A stretch of 64,000 nt of DNA from Protopterus annectens (GCF_019279795.1 NC_056733.1:1420690300-1420754299); one strand, 5' to 3'; positions 23,101-34,240 are shown, counted from the stretch's first letter. Notes: generated by a model not told the origin, from the sequence alone. Program-made: numbers and translations.

Positions 23101-26100
23101 TGGAGGCTGTGTGTCTGAGCACATATTCAGGGACATCTTGGTTTAGCCAAAGCCATCAGGCATTTCAGTGAGAGAGAATTGTTTGAGGTCATTGGCTGAC
23201 TGAGGTCACCTGGACTACAGCTTAGACTAAGCACCTCATTGGTTCTTTTGAGATTTCTTTCTTAAAAGCTGTCTCAGGTTTCAACTTTCTGTTACCTAAG
23301 AAGCTCAGTTGTAAGTGTTCTGCCATTTTACACTGAGCTAATTGAAGGAAGGACACTCAGCAAACTCGAAGCTATAATATATAACATTAAGTATCCTGTT
23401 TTTTGTTTATTTTGTTCTTTATTTCTTTGTTATTTATAGCACTTTGTGTACTGTGCATTTTTCTAGCTAGTTTCACTGTGTGTGAGGTATTAACTGGAAA
23501 TTGTCCACTTTTATTAAGCATATGTTGGGTTGCTTGTTTCTGATAACTTGTTGCAGTTAAACTCTTTTTTCTAGAGGCTCCTTTAGCTGTTTAAAACTTT
23601 CATTTAAAGGCTCACTGCTGCTTTTCAGCTGTGAGAAAAATTTCTGCAGTTTGTTTCTAAGTAGTGGGGATATTTGTAGCATTTCCATATTCAGGCTTGC
23701 ATTTGGGCCTAGTGTTTGTGGAGGCTGTGGGTCTGAGCACATATTCAGGGACATCTTGGTTTAGCCAAAGCCATCAGGCATTTCAGTGAAAGAGAATTGT
23801 TTGAGGTCATTGGCTGACTGAGGTCACCTGGACTACAGCTTAGACTAAGCACCTCATTGGTTCTTTTGAGATTTCTTTCTTAAAAGCTGTCTCAGGTTTC
23901 AACTTTCTGTTACCTAAGAAGCTCAGTTGTGAGTGTTCTGCCATTTTACACTGAGCTAATCGAAGGAAGGACACTCAGCAAACTCAGAGCTATAATATAT
24001 AATATTAAGTATCCTGTTTTTTGTTTATTTTGTTCTTTATTTCTTTGTTATTTATAGCACTTTGTGTACTGTGTATTTTTCTAGCTTGTTTCACTGTGTG
24101 TGAGGTATTAACTGGAAATTGTCCACTTTTATTAAGCATCTGTTAGGTTGTTTGTTTCTGATAACTTGTTGCAGTTAAACTCTTTTTTCTAGAGGCTCCT
24201 TTAGCTGTTTAAAACTTTCATTTAAAGGCTCACTGCTGATTTTCAGCTGTGAGAAACATTTCTGCGGTTTGTTTCTAAGTAGTGGGGATATTTGTAGCAT
24301 TTCCATATTCAGGCTTGTATTTGGGCCTAGTGTTTGTGGAGGCTGTGTGTCTGAGCACATATTCAGGGACATCTTGGTTTATCCAAAGCCATCAGGCATT
24401 TCAGTGAGAGAGAATTGTTTGAGGTCATTGGCTGACTGAGGTCACCTGGACTACAGCTTAGACTAAGCACCTCATTGGTTCTTTTGAGATTTCTTTCTTA
24501 AAAGCTGTCTCAGGTGCAGTTAAACTCTTTTTTCTAGAGGCTCCTTTAGCTGTTTAAAACTTTCATTTAAAGGCTCACTGCTGCTTTTCAGCTGTGAGAA
24601 AAATTTCTGCAGTTTGTTTCTAAGTAGTGGGGATATTTGTAGCATTTCCATATTCAGGCTTGTATTTGGGCCTAGTGTTTGTGGAGGCTGTGGGTCTGAG
24701 CACATATTCAGGGACATCTTGGTTTAGCCAAAGCCATCAGGCATTTCAGTGAGAGAATTGTTTGAGGTCATTGGCTGACTGAGGTCACCTGGACTACAGC
24801 TTAGACTAAGCACCTCATTGGTTCTTTTGAGATTTCTTTCTTAAAAGCTGTCTCAGGTTTCAAATTTCTGTTACCTAAGAAGCTCAGTTGTGAGTGTTCT
24901 GCCATTTTACACTGAGCTAATCGAAGGAAGGACACTCAGCAAACTCAGAGCTATAATATATAATATTAAGTATCCTGTTTTTTGTTTATTTTGTTCTTTA
25001 TTTCTTTGTTATTTATAGCACTTTGTGTACTGTGTATTTTTCTAGCTTGTTTCACTGTGTGTGAGGTATTAACTGGAAATTGTCCACTTTTATTAAGCAT
25101 CTGTTAGGTTGTTTGTTTCTGATAACTTGTTGCAGTTAAACTCTTTTTTCTAGAGGCTCCTTTAGCTGTTTATAACTTTCATTTAAAGGCTCACTGCTGA
25201 TTTTCAGCTGTGAGAAACATTTCTGCGGTTTGTTTCTAAGTAGTGGGGATATTTGTAGCATTTCCATATTCAGGCTTGTATTTGGGCCTAGTGTTTGTGG
25301 AGGCTGTGTGTCTGAGCACATATTCAGGGACATCTTGGTTTAGCCAAAGCCATCAGGCATTTCAGTGAGAGAGAATTGTTTGAGGTCATTGGCTGACTGA
25401 GGTCACCTGGACTACAGCTTAGACTAAGCACCTCATTGGTTCTTTTGAGATTTCTTTCTTAAAAGCTGTCTCAGGTTTCAACTTTCTGTTATCTAAGAAG
25501 CTCAGTTGTGAGTGTTCTGCCATTTTACATTGAGCTAATTGAAGGAAGGACACTCAGCAAACTCGGAGCTATAATATATAACATTAAGTATCCTGTTTTT
25601 TGTTTATTTTGTTCTTTATTTCTTTGTTATTTATAGCACTTTGTGTACTGTGTATTTTTCTAGCTAGTTTCACTGTGTGTGAGGTATTAACTGGAAATTG
25701 TCCACTTTTATTAAGCATATGTTGGGTTGCTTGTTTCTGATAACTTGTTGCAGTTAAACTCTTTTTTCTAGAGGCTCCTTTAGCTGTTTAAAACTTTCAT
25801 TTAAAGGCTCACTGCTGCTTTTCAGCTGTGAGAAAAATTTCTGCAGTTTGTTTCTAAGTAGTGGGGATATTTGTAGCATTTCCATATTCAGGCTTGTATT
25901 TGGGCCTAGTGTTTGTAGAGGCTGTGTGTCTGAGCACATATTCAGGGACATCTTGGTTTATCCAAAGCCATCAGGCATTTCATTGAGAGAGAATTGTTTG
26001 AGGTCATTGGCTGACTGAGGTCACCTGGACTACAACTTAGACTAAGCACCCATTGGCTCTTTTGAGATTTCTTTCTTAAAAGCTGTCTCAGGTGCAGTTA

Positions 26101-26817
26101 AACTCTTTTTTCTAGAGGCTCCTTTAGCTGTTTAAAACTTTCATTTAAAGGCTCACTGCTGCTTTTCAGCTGTGAGAAATATTTCTGCAGTTTGTTTCTA
26201 AGTAGTGGGGATATTTGTAGCATTTCCATATTCAGGCTTGTATTTGGGCCTAGTGTTTGTGAAGGCTGTGTGTCTGAGCACATATTCAGGGACATCTTGG
26301 TTTAGCCAAAGCCATCAGGCATTTCAGTGAGAGAGAATTGTTTGAGGTCATTGGCTGACTGAGGTCACCTGGACTACAGCTTAGACTAAGCACCTCATTG
26401 GTTCTTTTGAGATTTCTTTCTTAAAAGCTGTCTCAGGTTTCAACTTTCTGTTACCTAAGAAGCTCAGTTGTGAGTGTTCTGCCATTTTACACTGAGCTAA
26501 TCGAAGGAAGGACACTCAGCAAACTCGGAGCTATAATATATAACATTAAGTATCCTGTTTTTTGTTTATTTTGTTCTTTATTCCTTTGTCATTTATAGCA
26601 CTTTGTGTACTGTCTATTTTTCTAGCTAGTTTCACTGTGTGTGAGGTATTAACTGGAAATTGTCCACTTTTATTAAGCATCTTTTGGGTTGTTTGTTTCT
26701 GATAACTTGTTGCAGTTAAACTCTTTTTTTCTAGAGGCTCCTTTAGCTGTTTAAAACTTTAATTTAAAGACTCACTGCTGCTTTTCAGCTGTGATAAACA
26801 TTTCTGCAGTTTGTTTC
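20165..26817. repeat. Tandem array of long (about 618 bp) and short (345 bp) units in a higher-order pattern
   Basis: Using the GGGACATCTTGG word as anchor, unit spacings are 345, 618, 618, 345, 610, 618, 618, 345, 616, 618 and 344 bp. The array breaks off mid-unit at 26,817. Short units are long units lacking one defined 273-bp segment, with the same junction each time (CTGTCTCAGG joined to TGCAGTTAAA). Copies are highly alike by eye, with differences confined to a few positions per unit. On the minus strand most units contain an open 65-codon frame (start MSLNMCSD). The array lies wholly inside the hAT-like element, so it probably expanded from that element's interior. Confidence 0.93.
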
Positions 26818-27019
26818 CCACCCTCCCTCCCTGTTGGCATAGTGTTTGTATAGTTGGTGGCTTTGCAGTTGCCCGCCCCTAGTGTAAATTTGATCTGAGA
26901 TCCTCCTCCCAGTCTAGTGTCATTACCTCATTCTACCCAGTACAGGGAGAACATTTGAGAAGGCCAATCAGCTTAGTTTCTGCTACTCCTTTCTCTCATT
27001 TCAAAAAAAAAATATTTTT
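26818..27019. other. Spacer between the tandem array and CR1 copy B
   Basis: This C/T-rich stretch follows the abrupt end of the array (CCCACCCTCCCTCCC at 26,817-26,832). It may be hAT interior or the extreme 5' end of CR1-B. An A-run lies at 27,003-27,012. Confidence 0.4.
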
Positions 27020-27300
27020 CTAAGCTTGTTTCCTGCCTTTCCTGTGGGTAGTCTAGCCTGGATATAGATTTGCTGTGTCCAAGACTATTTGTAGGCTTCT
27101 AGGGCCCAAGCCTTTCTGTGTTGAAAGGAAGCCTTCTAGCTTAATTTTGTTTCTTAGAACTAGACAGTTTTTTGTTTCAGCACTTGTTCAGAACTTATTG
27201 TAAACACTAAATAAGCTACAAATTACTACAGCACTCAACTTTCCTCACTGTCTAGAGTAAAACAGTTTCTAGTACTTAACAAATAAGCACCTATCCAGGC

Positions 27301-28257
27301 ATGTCTAAGGGTCAGCCCCCGGTGTTTTCTCCTGTCTAAATGATGAATCTGGGCATCTTGGGGCAATGCAGTAATTGCCTCATGTACACAGACAACCCTC
27401 TCCTCCTACCACCCAACACTACAACCTGTGAGAGATGCACTTATATAGCCAAACTGGAAGCAAAGCTCTCTTCACCCAAGACTGGACTAGACAGTCAAGA
27501 GAAGAAGGTAAACACTTGCACCACACCACACTCAGCACATAGTCCCTCAAAACCTACACCACCAAAACACACACATAGAAACACAAAACACACACCTACA
27601 TTCACGGAGGCTCTCAGTAAAAACATGCCTAAGCAACAGGGACCTCCAAAGCAGAAACACAAGCAACCTCCACCCCCCAACACAACCCAAATGACACATA
27701 GCCCACAAACTCAGTGTGACACTCAACCACAGGCCATAAGGCACAACAACATACCCAACACTCTAGTCATAGGTGACTCTATAATCAGGCACACTGATGT
27801 TCCACTCACCAGGCTAAACAAGGAGAAAGTTACTGTCAGCTGCCTGTCGGGTGCCAGGATCCGCCACATAACACATGCACTCAGGTCACTCCACAACAAG
27901 TAGAAATATGACTCTGTCATTGTCCATGTTGGTGTGAATGACCTGAGACGTACCTCCTTGGACTACATGAAAAGTGACATGGAGGAGCTGTCTGATCTTG
28001 TAGCCCAGGCAGATATGACCCTAGCCCTGAGTAGCATCCTGCCATCACCCAGAATGATACCACAGTACAAGGACAAAATGATTGACTTCAACAATTGGTT
28101 AAGCTTCTGGTGTCATTCTAAGGGGATCCAGTATCTGTCTGCCTGGGATGACATGATCGACAAGCCACAATGCTTTGCCAGAGATGGCCTGCACCTGTTG
28201 CCCCTGGGATTCTGGATACTGGCTAAGGCTCTAGCCACCCCTATAGTGCCTTTTTAG
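27301..28257 (+). pseudogene. CR1 copy B ORF1: zinc-ribbon-like plus SGNH esterase-like protein
   Basis: The start MSKGQPPVFSP at 27,301 matches copy A but is followed at once by a stop (27,337). The next part opens with MMNLGILGQCSNC and keeps both CxxC pairs. The linker is rich in Pro, Thr, His and Lys. The esterase-like part keeps LVIGDSIIRHTD, then a second stop at 27,901 (TAG where copy A has TAC). The remainder holds VGVNDLRRTSLDYM and FARDGLHLLPLGFW up to 28,257. So GDS, the Asn-Asp block and the Asp-x-x-His block all survive and only two point changes stop translation. Confidence 0.88.
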
Positions 28258-28309
28258 GCAAGGTTCAAATGACAAATTCACCACCCTATCAGGTACAGGC
28301 AAGAAGAAT

Positions 28310-31118
28310 CTGAGGGTATTGCTACTCAATGCTAGAAGTCTAAACCTCAAAATACACTCTCTCGAGGCACTCCTTAAAATGGAGAACATCGACATCTGTG
28401 CAGTGACAGAGACCTGGTTCAAAGCTCCAGAGAGTACCCCTGCATTACCAGGCTATAATTCATACCACACTTTTCGGCCACCTAACCTGGACCGAAACAC
28501 TAAAGGTGGAGGCGTGTCCATATTCATTAAGGATATCAACACCTCCAGGCTAGTTGCACAGCATAATGCATCCGAGATTATCCAAGTGCAACTAACTCTG
28601 GGCAAGACCGCAATCCAAATTGTAGCTTGCTATAGATCCCCCACCATGCCCCAGGATTCCCACTCCTCATTTCTTAATACACTGGAAAATATTAGGGTAC
28701 AACCTAACACCCTAATAATGGGCGATTTCAACTACCCTGCCATTAACTGGGAAAATTACTCGTGTACCAACTCTTGGGCTCAATGTTTTCTGGAATTCAT
28801 AAATTCCAATGCCATGGATCAACTTATCCACACCCCCACCAGGGGCAGCAATATCCTAGACCTGGTTATTACCAACATGGGCAACCGGTGCTCCACACCA
28901 GAGGTCAGTTCCTCGTTGGTCAGATCCGACCATAAGCTAATCACCCTAGACATCCATATCCCTCCCCCACCCTCCATTAGGGAAACCACAGTAAAAAAAT
29001 TCTCCAAAGCCAACTTCACGCTTCTTAAGACAGAAGTGGCAAACTTCACGACACCCATGCTGAAGGACAATAGAGGTATGACTGCTGAATCCTACACAAA
29101 TGCACTTTATAAGCACTTACATGAGTGCATGGATTGTGCAATCCCTAACAGAACCAAGATGCTATCCTCCAAGAAAAGGAAGCCAATCTGGTGGTCCCCT
29201 GCCATAAACAAACTCTACAACAGAAGAAAGAAACTGTTGCAAAAAAAGAGTAAAATCCCATGATTGGGGAAACTCCCTGGTCAGCTTCAGTAAGAAGCTG
29301 AGATCCCTCATAAAATCCTCCAAAGCTAGTTATGAAAACAAAATCGCCACTGACTCTAAAGACAACCACAAAGCATTCTATAGCTATGTCAAGAATCTCA
29401 ATGGCAATACTCAGATCTGCTCTGAGTTACAACACAATGGCACTAAATATACAGAACCAACGGATATTGCCAACATCCTGGCAGATAGGTTCAGTGCTAC
29501 CTTTACCCCTCTGTCATCCCCTAAAGGGCCCATCTCTATACCAGAAGAATGCAAAGTTCCTGTAATCACGGCTGCACAGGTAAAAAACACACTATCCAAA
29601 GCCAAGAACACAGCATCCATGGGACCTGACGACATCCTAGGCTGTGTTCTACATGAACTACAGAACGAACTGGCACCCCACCGAAGTACCATGTTCAATC
29701 ATAGCCTCACCTCAGGCTATGTGCCCACTGAATGGCGCACAGCGACAGTTATCCCACTCCACAAAGGGGGAGCCACCACAGACCCCGGAAACTACCGCCC
29801 AATTAGCCTAACGAGCCTGGTCTGCAAGGCTATGGAGCGTATCATCATGGAACTTATAAACAATGACATTGGTAATCTCCAAACTCAGGACCCCACCCAG
29901 TTCGGGTTTTTTAAAAGGCAGATCATGTCTCCTAAACCTGATAGACTTCTTTGAAGCAATCACCAAAGCCGTAGATGAGGGTAAGGTGGTTCACACAGCC
30001 TATCTAGATCTCACCAAGGCTTTTGACACCATCCCCCACTCTGGAATTATAGATAAACTCACTAAACTAGGTATAAATCCCTATGTCACAAGATGGGTTG
30101 CCAACTGGCTCACTGACAGAACCCACACTGTAACAGTAGCAGACTCCAAATCCAGCTTCAGACCAGTGACAAGTGGAGTACCACAGGGTTCAGTCCTGGG
30201 TCCTCTCCTGTTTGGTATCTACTTCTCTAAAGTACAGGCCAACACAGAAGGTCTTGGCTAACAAAGTTCGCAGATGACTGCAAACTAGGAACCATAATCA
30301 AAACTCTAAAAGATGTGGACATCCTACAAAAGGGCCTTGCTGTGACAGATGCCTAGTGTCAAAGCCATGGCCTCAAGCTCAATGCCAAAAAGTGCATTGT
30401 CATTCCTTTTGGTAAAAACTCAGTACCCATGAACTACCACATAGGTGGTAGTCTACTTAACACCGAAAGTGTGATAAGAGACCTTGGGACACAGGTGGAC
30501 AGTAGTCTCTCCTTTGATAATCACATCGCCACAGTAGTCAGGAAATCCTTCCATGTGGCACACCTCATCACAAAAGGTTTCTCATCCAGGAAAAAAGAGG
30601 TCATTGTTCCCCTCTACTCGTCACTCATTAGACCCATTATAGAGTACAATACCCCTTTTGATATGTACCTCACAAGACATCTACAACAACTGGAAAGGCC
30701 ACAGAAATACCTCACAAAGAGGATTACCAGCCTCAAAGAGATGCCCTATGCAGACCGTCTCAAAAAACTGCAGCTTTACTCCATAGCATATCGCCTACTC
30801 AGAGGCGATCTCTGCCTAACACACAAAGCTATGTCAAACCCAGAGCTTTTAGACATGCTCCACTTAAAGAAATCCCAGTCCCTACGAGCTACACGCTCTA
30901 GGGACCTAAATCTCGTCACCACAATAAACAGAACATGCTGGAGGGATAGATTCCTGTCCCAGAGACTTCCCATACTCTGGAACAAACTACCTATCTATAT
31001 CAAACAAAGCTCCTCATTAGCACTCTTCAAGAAAAATCTTGATGATTGGATGGGAGATAGGAAATTCACCCCGGGGGTCACTTCTGTGGCTCTGCTCGAC
31101 AGTGGCACAGGAAGATAA
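28310..31118 (+). pseudogene. CR1 copy B ORF2: AP endonuclease and reverse transcriptase, broken
   Basis: The endonuclease (28,319-29,263) is open: LLNARSLN, catalytic TETW, GGGVSIFI, the MGDFNYPAINW block and RSDHKLITLD. A frameshift at about 29,255 follows. The RT begins with SKASYENKIA, ITAAQVKNTLSKAKN, PLHKGGATTDPGNYRPISL. A T-run near 29,910 shifts frame (QFGF to KGRSCLLNL). The palm reads [16 protein letters not shown] and [17 protein letters not shown] further shift near 30,255 precedes KFADDCKLGT, and a stop lies near 30,355. The last 229 codons (30,429-31,118) are open. All catalytic residues are visible in some frame, so it decayed by a handful of indels. Confidence 0.9.
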
Positions 31119-31199
31119 TTTTCTTAGGTGGCGAAAGCCAGGGTACCTTTGGCTAGGCCTATATAGGCCCTAGGGCCAATAGCCTAGTACCTACCTATG

Positions 31200-32275
31200 A
31201 AACTATGTGTTTCAAGTGAGTGCTGGCATACATATACAAAGCATGCCTCCTCACTCCTCAACCCTACCCATCAAAGGCAGCTACCTGTATACGTACCTGA
31301 TGTGAAACTGAAAAAAATAATGATTACAATAATGTATTCTACTTTGTTTCTCCTAGACAGTACACTGCCCCTACACAAGCTATAGTAACATTCTTTGTAC
31401 ACCTCTGAGGTCTGTGAGAAAAGTAATAGAAACAATGATCACACTGTCCTCAGCCCAAACAAAAACTGTAATGACCTCATGTGCAAAACTCTATGGTTTT
31501 CCTGTAATGAAAAGTAAAGAAGTAACCACAACTCTCTCCCTCCCACCATAACCTAGAGCAGCTTTCTGTACACTCACATCTGAACAGGGCTGGTTTTAGA
31601 ATGGGTGCAGTTGGGAGCACAGGCCATTATCAGCTTTATCCTAACAGGATCAGCCCTGTTCAGGTTAAAAACTGTAGTCAGAAAATTAATACATTTTTTC
31701 TCATAATTCTCCAACCAGCAACAGCTTTTGTGCGGCCCTCACACAGTCAAGATGATTAAGGGAGCCCCCTGTATCAATTTATACAGTCTAGAGAGGGGAG
31801 GCCACCAGACTCCTTGAAGAGTGAAGTACCTGAATCTTCTGTGATATATTTTATGCATTACTTTTAAAATATCATTACTTGTTCGCTACATTTTTCACTG
31901 ATACCCAGAAGAATGATGTACGAGTCCTGGCATTATTAGGTGTATGCAGAGATAACAATCAGTAATACTTTTTACAAGCACACACAAAAGCCATAGCAAT
32001 ACTAGTTTTGTACTTATTTCAGCAAATAGCAATACATTGTGCAACACTGGTATTGTCACACCAGATCAGTGAATACTGTTTAGCAGTTGTCAAACAGCAG
32101 CAGGGTAAGTCACTTTTATTTACCTTGGTGAGGAGTAATGCATACCTGTCACTGTCTCTGATTACACAGACTGTCCTTGATTTTGTTTATAATTTTGATC
32201 TGTCCTTCGTAAAAAAGTTTGATTTGCAAATAAATCATTCAGGGATAAACACAGTCAATAATTACAGGTATAAGA
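31200..32275. other. Right interior of the hAT-like element, first part
   Basis: No transposase is visible. A small foldback lies at 31,583-31,666 (CTGAACAGGGCTG and its inverse). The stretch 31,612-31,775 recurs as a direct repeat at 33,312-33,480. GCATACCTGTCACTGTCTC near 32,135 looks like one end of the MITE type seen at 40,746. Confidence 0.5.
31583..31666. repeat. Short foldback with hAT-like terminus word
   Basis: CTGAACAGGGCTGGTTTTAG on the left faces ATCAGCCCTGTTCAG on the right, about 85 bases overall. The word CAGGGCTGGTTTTAG resembles the inferred end of the surrounding hAT-like element, so this may be a tiny deletion derivative or a captured terminus. Confidence 0.5.
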
Positions 32276-32975
32276 GGAGTAACAGCCCTGTGTTTCTTAT
32301 GCTTAGTCAAACACTCTGCTTGTGCTGTGCTGATGAGGTCATAACAAGGCCAAAATATGCATATTCACAGCTAGTGGGATTTGGCTTTATTGGCCTGCAA
32401 TTGTCCATTAAAACAACGAAACAAGTCATGGGCATTCAGAATCGCCAGTTAGCTGAAACACCTGATGTTCATAAGGATCATTTGCATATATCCCATGTGC
32501 CTCTGATACAAGAGGTTTGGCAGGTCACTCAGTGGAAGTTCTAGCTTTGCTCGAGTTTTCATTTTGTTTTTACTGCTTGGCTTTTCAGTGACCTTCTCAC
32601 TCATTGTTTTAGTTTGTTGTTTGGGATATTTTTGCAGTGACCCTAATGATAATGGACATCAGTTGGGTATAACAGCCCTGTGTTTCTTACACTTAGTCAA
32701 CCACTCTGCTTGTCCTGTCATAGGCAAGGTTGAAATATGCATATCCACAGTTACTGGCCTGCAATTGTCTTTTAAAGCAACAAAACAATTCATGGGCATT
32801 CAGAATCTCCAGTTAGCTGAAACACCTGATGTTCATAAGGATCATTTGCATATATCCTGTGTGCTACTGATACAAGAGGTTTAGCAGGTCACTCGGTGGA
32901 AATTTTAGCTTTGCTGGAGTTTTCATTTTGTTTTTACTGATTGTTTTTTCAGTAACCTTATCACTCATTGTTTTA
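32276..32975 (+). repeat. Direct duplication of about 310-340 bp
   Basis: A segment beginning TATAACAGCCCTGTGTTTCTTA (with one variable base in the older copy) and containing GCATTCAGAAT, AGTTAGCTGAAACACCTGATG and TCATTTGCATATATCC is present at 32,276-32,613 and again at 32,668-32,975. The copies differ by scattered substitutions and a missing stretch in the second. Small open frames here (32,008-32,544, 32,564-32,884) follow the duplication and show no known domain. Confidence 0.8.
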
Positions 32976-33770
32976 GCTATCAGAGGTTTATACTTCTTAT
33001 TGTCCAAAAAATGCATGTTGATGCAAAAGGTGTTATTCTATTAACTTATTTAATTGAATTAGAGTAATATTTACAACATCTTCCTGATTTTGAGCCTTTG
33101 TTCTGCTATTATGTTTGGTATTATGCTGAATTCTTCTGCAAAATAGTTGTGAGTTGTGGTATCTGGTTTTCTACCAATATGTATAAAACTCCCTGAAAAA
33201 AAAACATCCCTGAAGATCAGAATCATCAGCTCTTCTTAAAATACAAGGTTTGCACTCAAACTAGTCACTCCAGTCTGCTGATCTCTCTACCGCTTAACTT
33301 GCTTATGTTCATTACCAGCTTTATCCTAACAGTCATACCAGAGCCCTGTTCAGGTTAAAGAGCATAATCAGGAAATTAATAATTTTTCCCCTCATTTTCC
33401 TATTCATCAGCTGCTTTTGTGGAGCCCCCTCACAGTCAGGGATGATTAAAGGGTCCCCCTTGTGGCCACGGGTATTGCAGGTATTTAAACCTGGCTATGT
33501 TGTTGATTTTAGTGGAGAGAATATCCACCAATCAGGATTTAACTAAGCCAGAGGCACTATGTCAATGGTAAAATATTTAATGGGATTGTGAAGCCCGTTA
33601 CTTGAAAAGACACTGTTACAATAACCAGAGATGTCTTTGAATTTTAAAGGAGATATAAATAATTTAGAGTTATTACCCACCTGGTTTATTAAGTATACAC
33701 AATTAATGTACTAGCGTTTGTTAGTTTGACAGACATGTTACAAGATATCAAGATAAATAACAATGTGGTT
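32976..33770. other. Right interior of the hAT-like element, last part
   Basis: No gene is seen. 33,312-33,480 is the second copy of the 31,612-31,775 repeat (AGCTTTATCCTAACAG, GCCCTGTTCAGGTTAAA, TCACAGTCA..GATGATTAA). Confidence 0.5.
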
Positions 33771-33828
33771 GGGAGCCCCCCACCGACCGCAGGGTTCGCT
33801 GGTGCCTAAAGTCGGCTATGCTAGTACA

Positions 33829-33836
33829 CACCTATG
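33829..33836 (+). mobile_element. Detached last bases of CR1 copy A tail
   Basis: CACCTATG directly follows the right target duplication. It completes the CR1 3' tail begun at 19,359. This links sequences 14.5 kb apart and fixes the right border of the hAT-like element. Confidence 0.7.
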
Positions 33837-34240
33837 TTTTAACCATCCTATGACCTTCCCAGATTAAGTTGTTAGTAACTGATTAGTATGTGTTCCACAT
33901 TTTACCCATTTGCTCCACATTATGAGGGCTAGTGTTCCTCATTTTGGAGATGGAAGGTTGAGAGCTATGTCCCTGATTTTTTACTCCAATTTTTAGCTGT
34001 GTCCTTTTTATTCCCTCCTAAAAAACTGGTAACTTTTGGAGAAAATGTTGCGAATTACACTTACTAAATAATAACAATATTAGAGTTATAGACTTCTTTT
34101 ACGTAAAAAAATATATACATTTATCCACATTCTCTTATTCCGTCAGTGTCTCAAGTACTGACATTTTAACAAGTGTCCCTGATTGTAATCTTGGTTTGTT
34201 CCGGATTCTGTTGAGATTCGTCCCTGATTGGTTGAGAGCT
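33837..34240. other. Unassigned sequence with MITE-like words
   Basis: TGTCCCTGATTTTTTA, AAGTGTCCCTGATTG and GTCCCTGATTGGTTGAGAGCTAT recur here. They resemble the interior and end of the CATACCTSTC-type MITEs seen elsewhere in the window. No gene is visible. Confidence 0.4.

Larger units (their letters stand above)
27020..31199 (+). mobile_element. CR1 LINE copy B, near full length, inside the hAT-like element
   Basis: This has 5' UTR, ORF1, ORF2 and 3' UTR in the same order as copy A. It ends CCTAGTACCTACCTATGAA. It is more complete than copy A: the RT segment missing in A ([15 protein letters not shown]) is present, and the endonuclease keeps GDFN. It nevertheless carries stops in ORF1 and at least four frameshifts or stops in ORF2. 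Its position inside the hAT-like element makes it younger than that insertion. Confidence 0.92.
19367..33820. mobile_element. hAT-like DNA element, 14.45 kb as it stands, with 8-bp target duplication
   Basis: The left end starts CAGGGCTGGTGTTAGC immediately after CTAGTACA (19,359-19,366). The right end, read in reverse, starts CATAGCCGACTTTAGG and is followed by the identical CTAGTACA (33,821-33,828). Taking out everything between restores a normal CR1 3' tail (GCCTAGTACACACCTATG). The two ends match at 9 of 15 positions, and the differences are explained by decay from CAGGGCCGGCTTTAG. An 8-bp duplication and a CAGGG terminus fit hAT elements. No transposase is recognisable, so it was non-autonomous or has lost its gene. 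It contains the tandem array at 20,165-26,817 and CR1 copy B. Confidence 0.7.

Noticed and set aside
20358-26295. The repeated 65-codon frame as a multi-copy gene family
   Set aside because: It sits on satellite units with fixed spacing. Differences look mostly amino-acid changing, and there is no promoter or domain. I kept it only as an observation.
20165-26817. CRISPR-like or regulatory array
   Set aside because: Units are 345-618 bp, contiguous and without unique spacers, in a vertebrate-type genome.
15285-31199. The tandem array as a promoter-monomer 5' UTR of CR1 copy B
   Set aside because: CR1 copy A has a matching 5' UTR start but no such array upstream, and a C/T-rich spacer separates the array from copy B.
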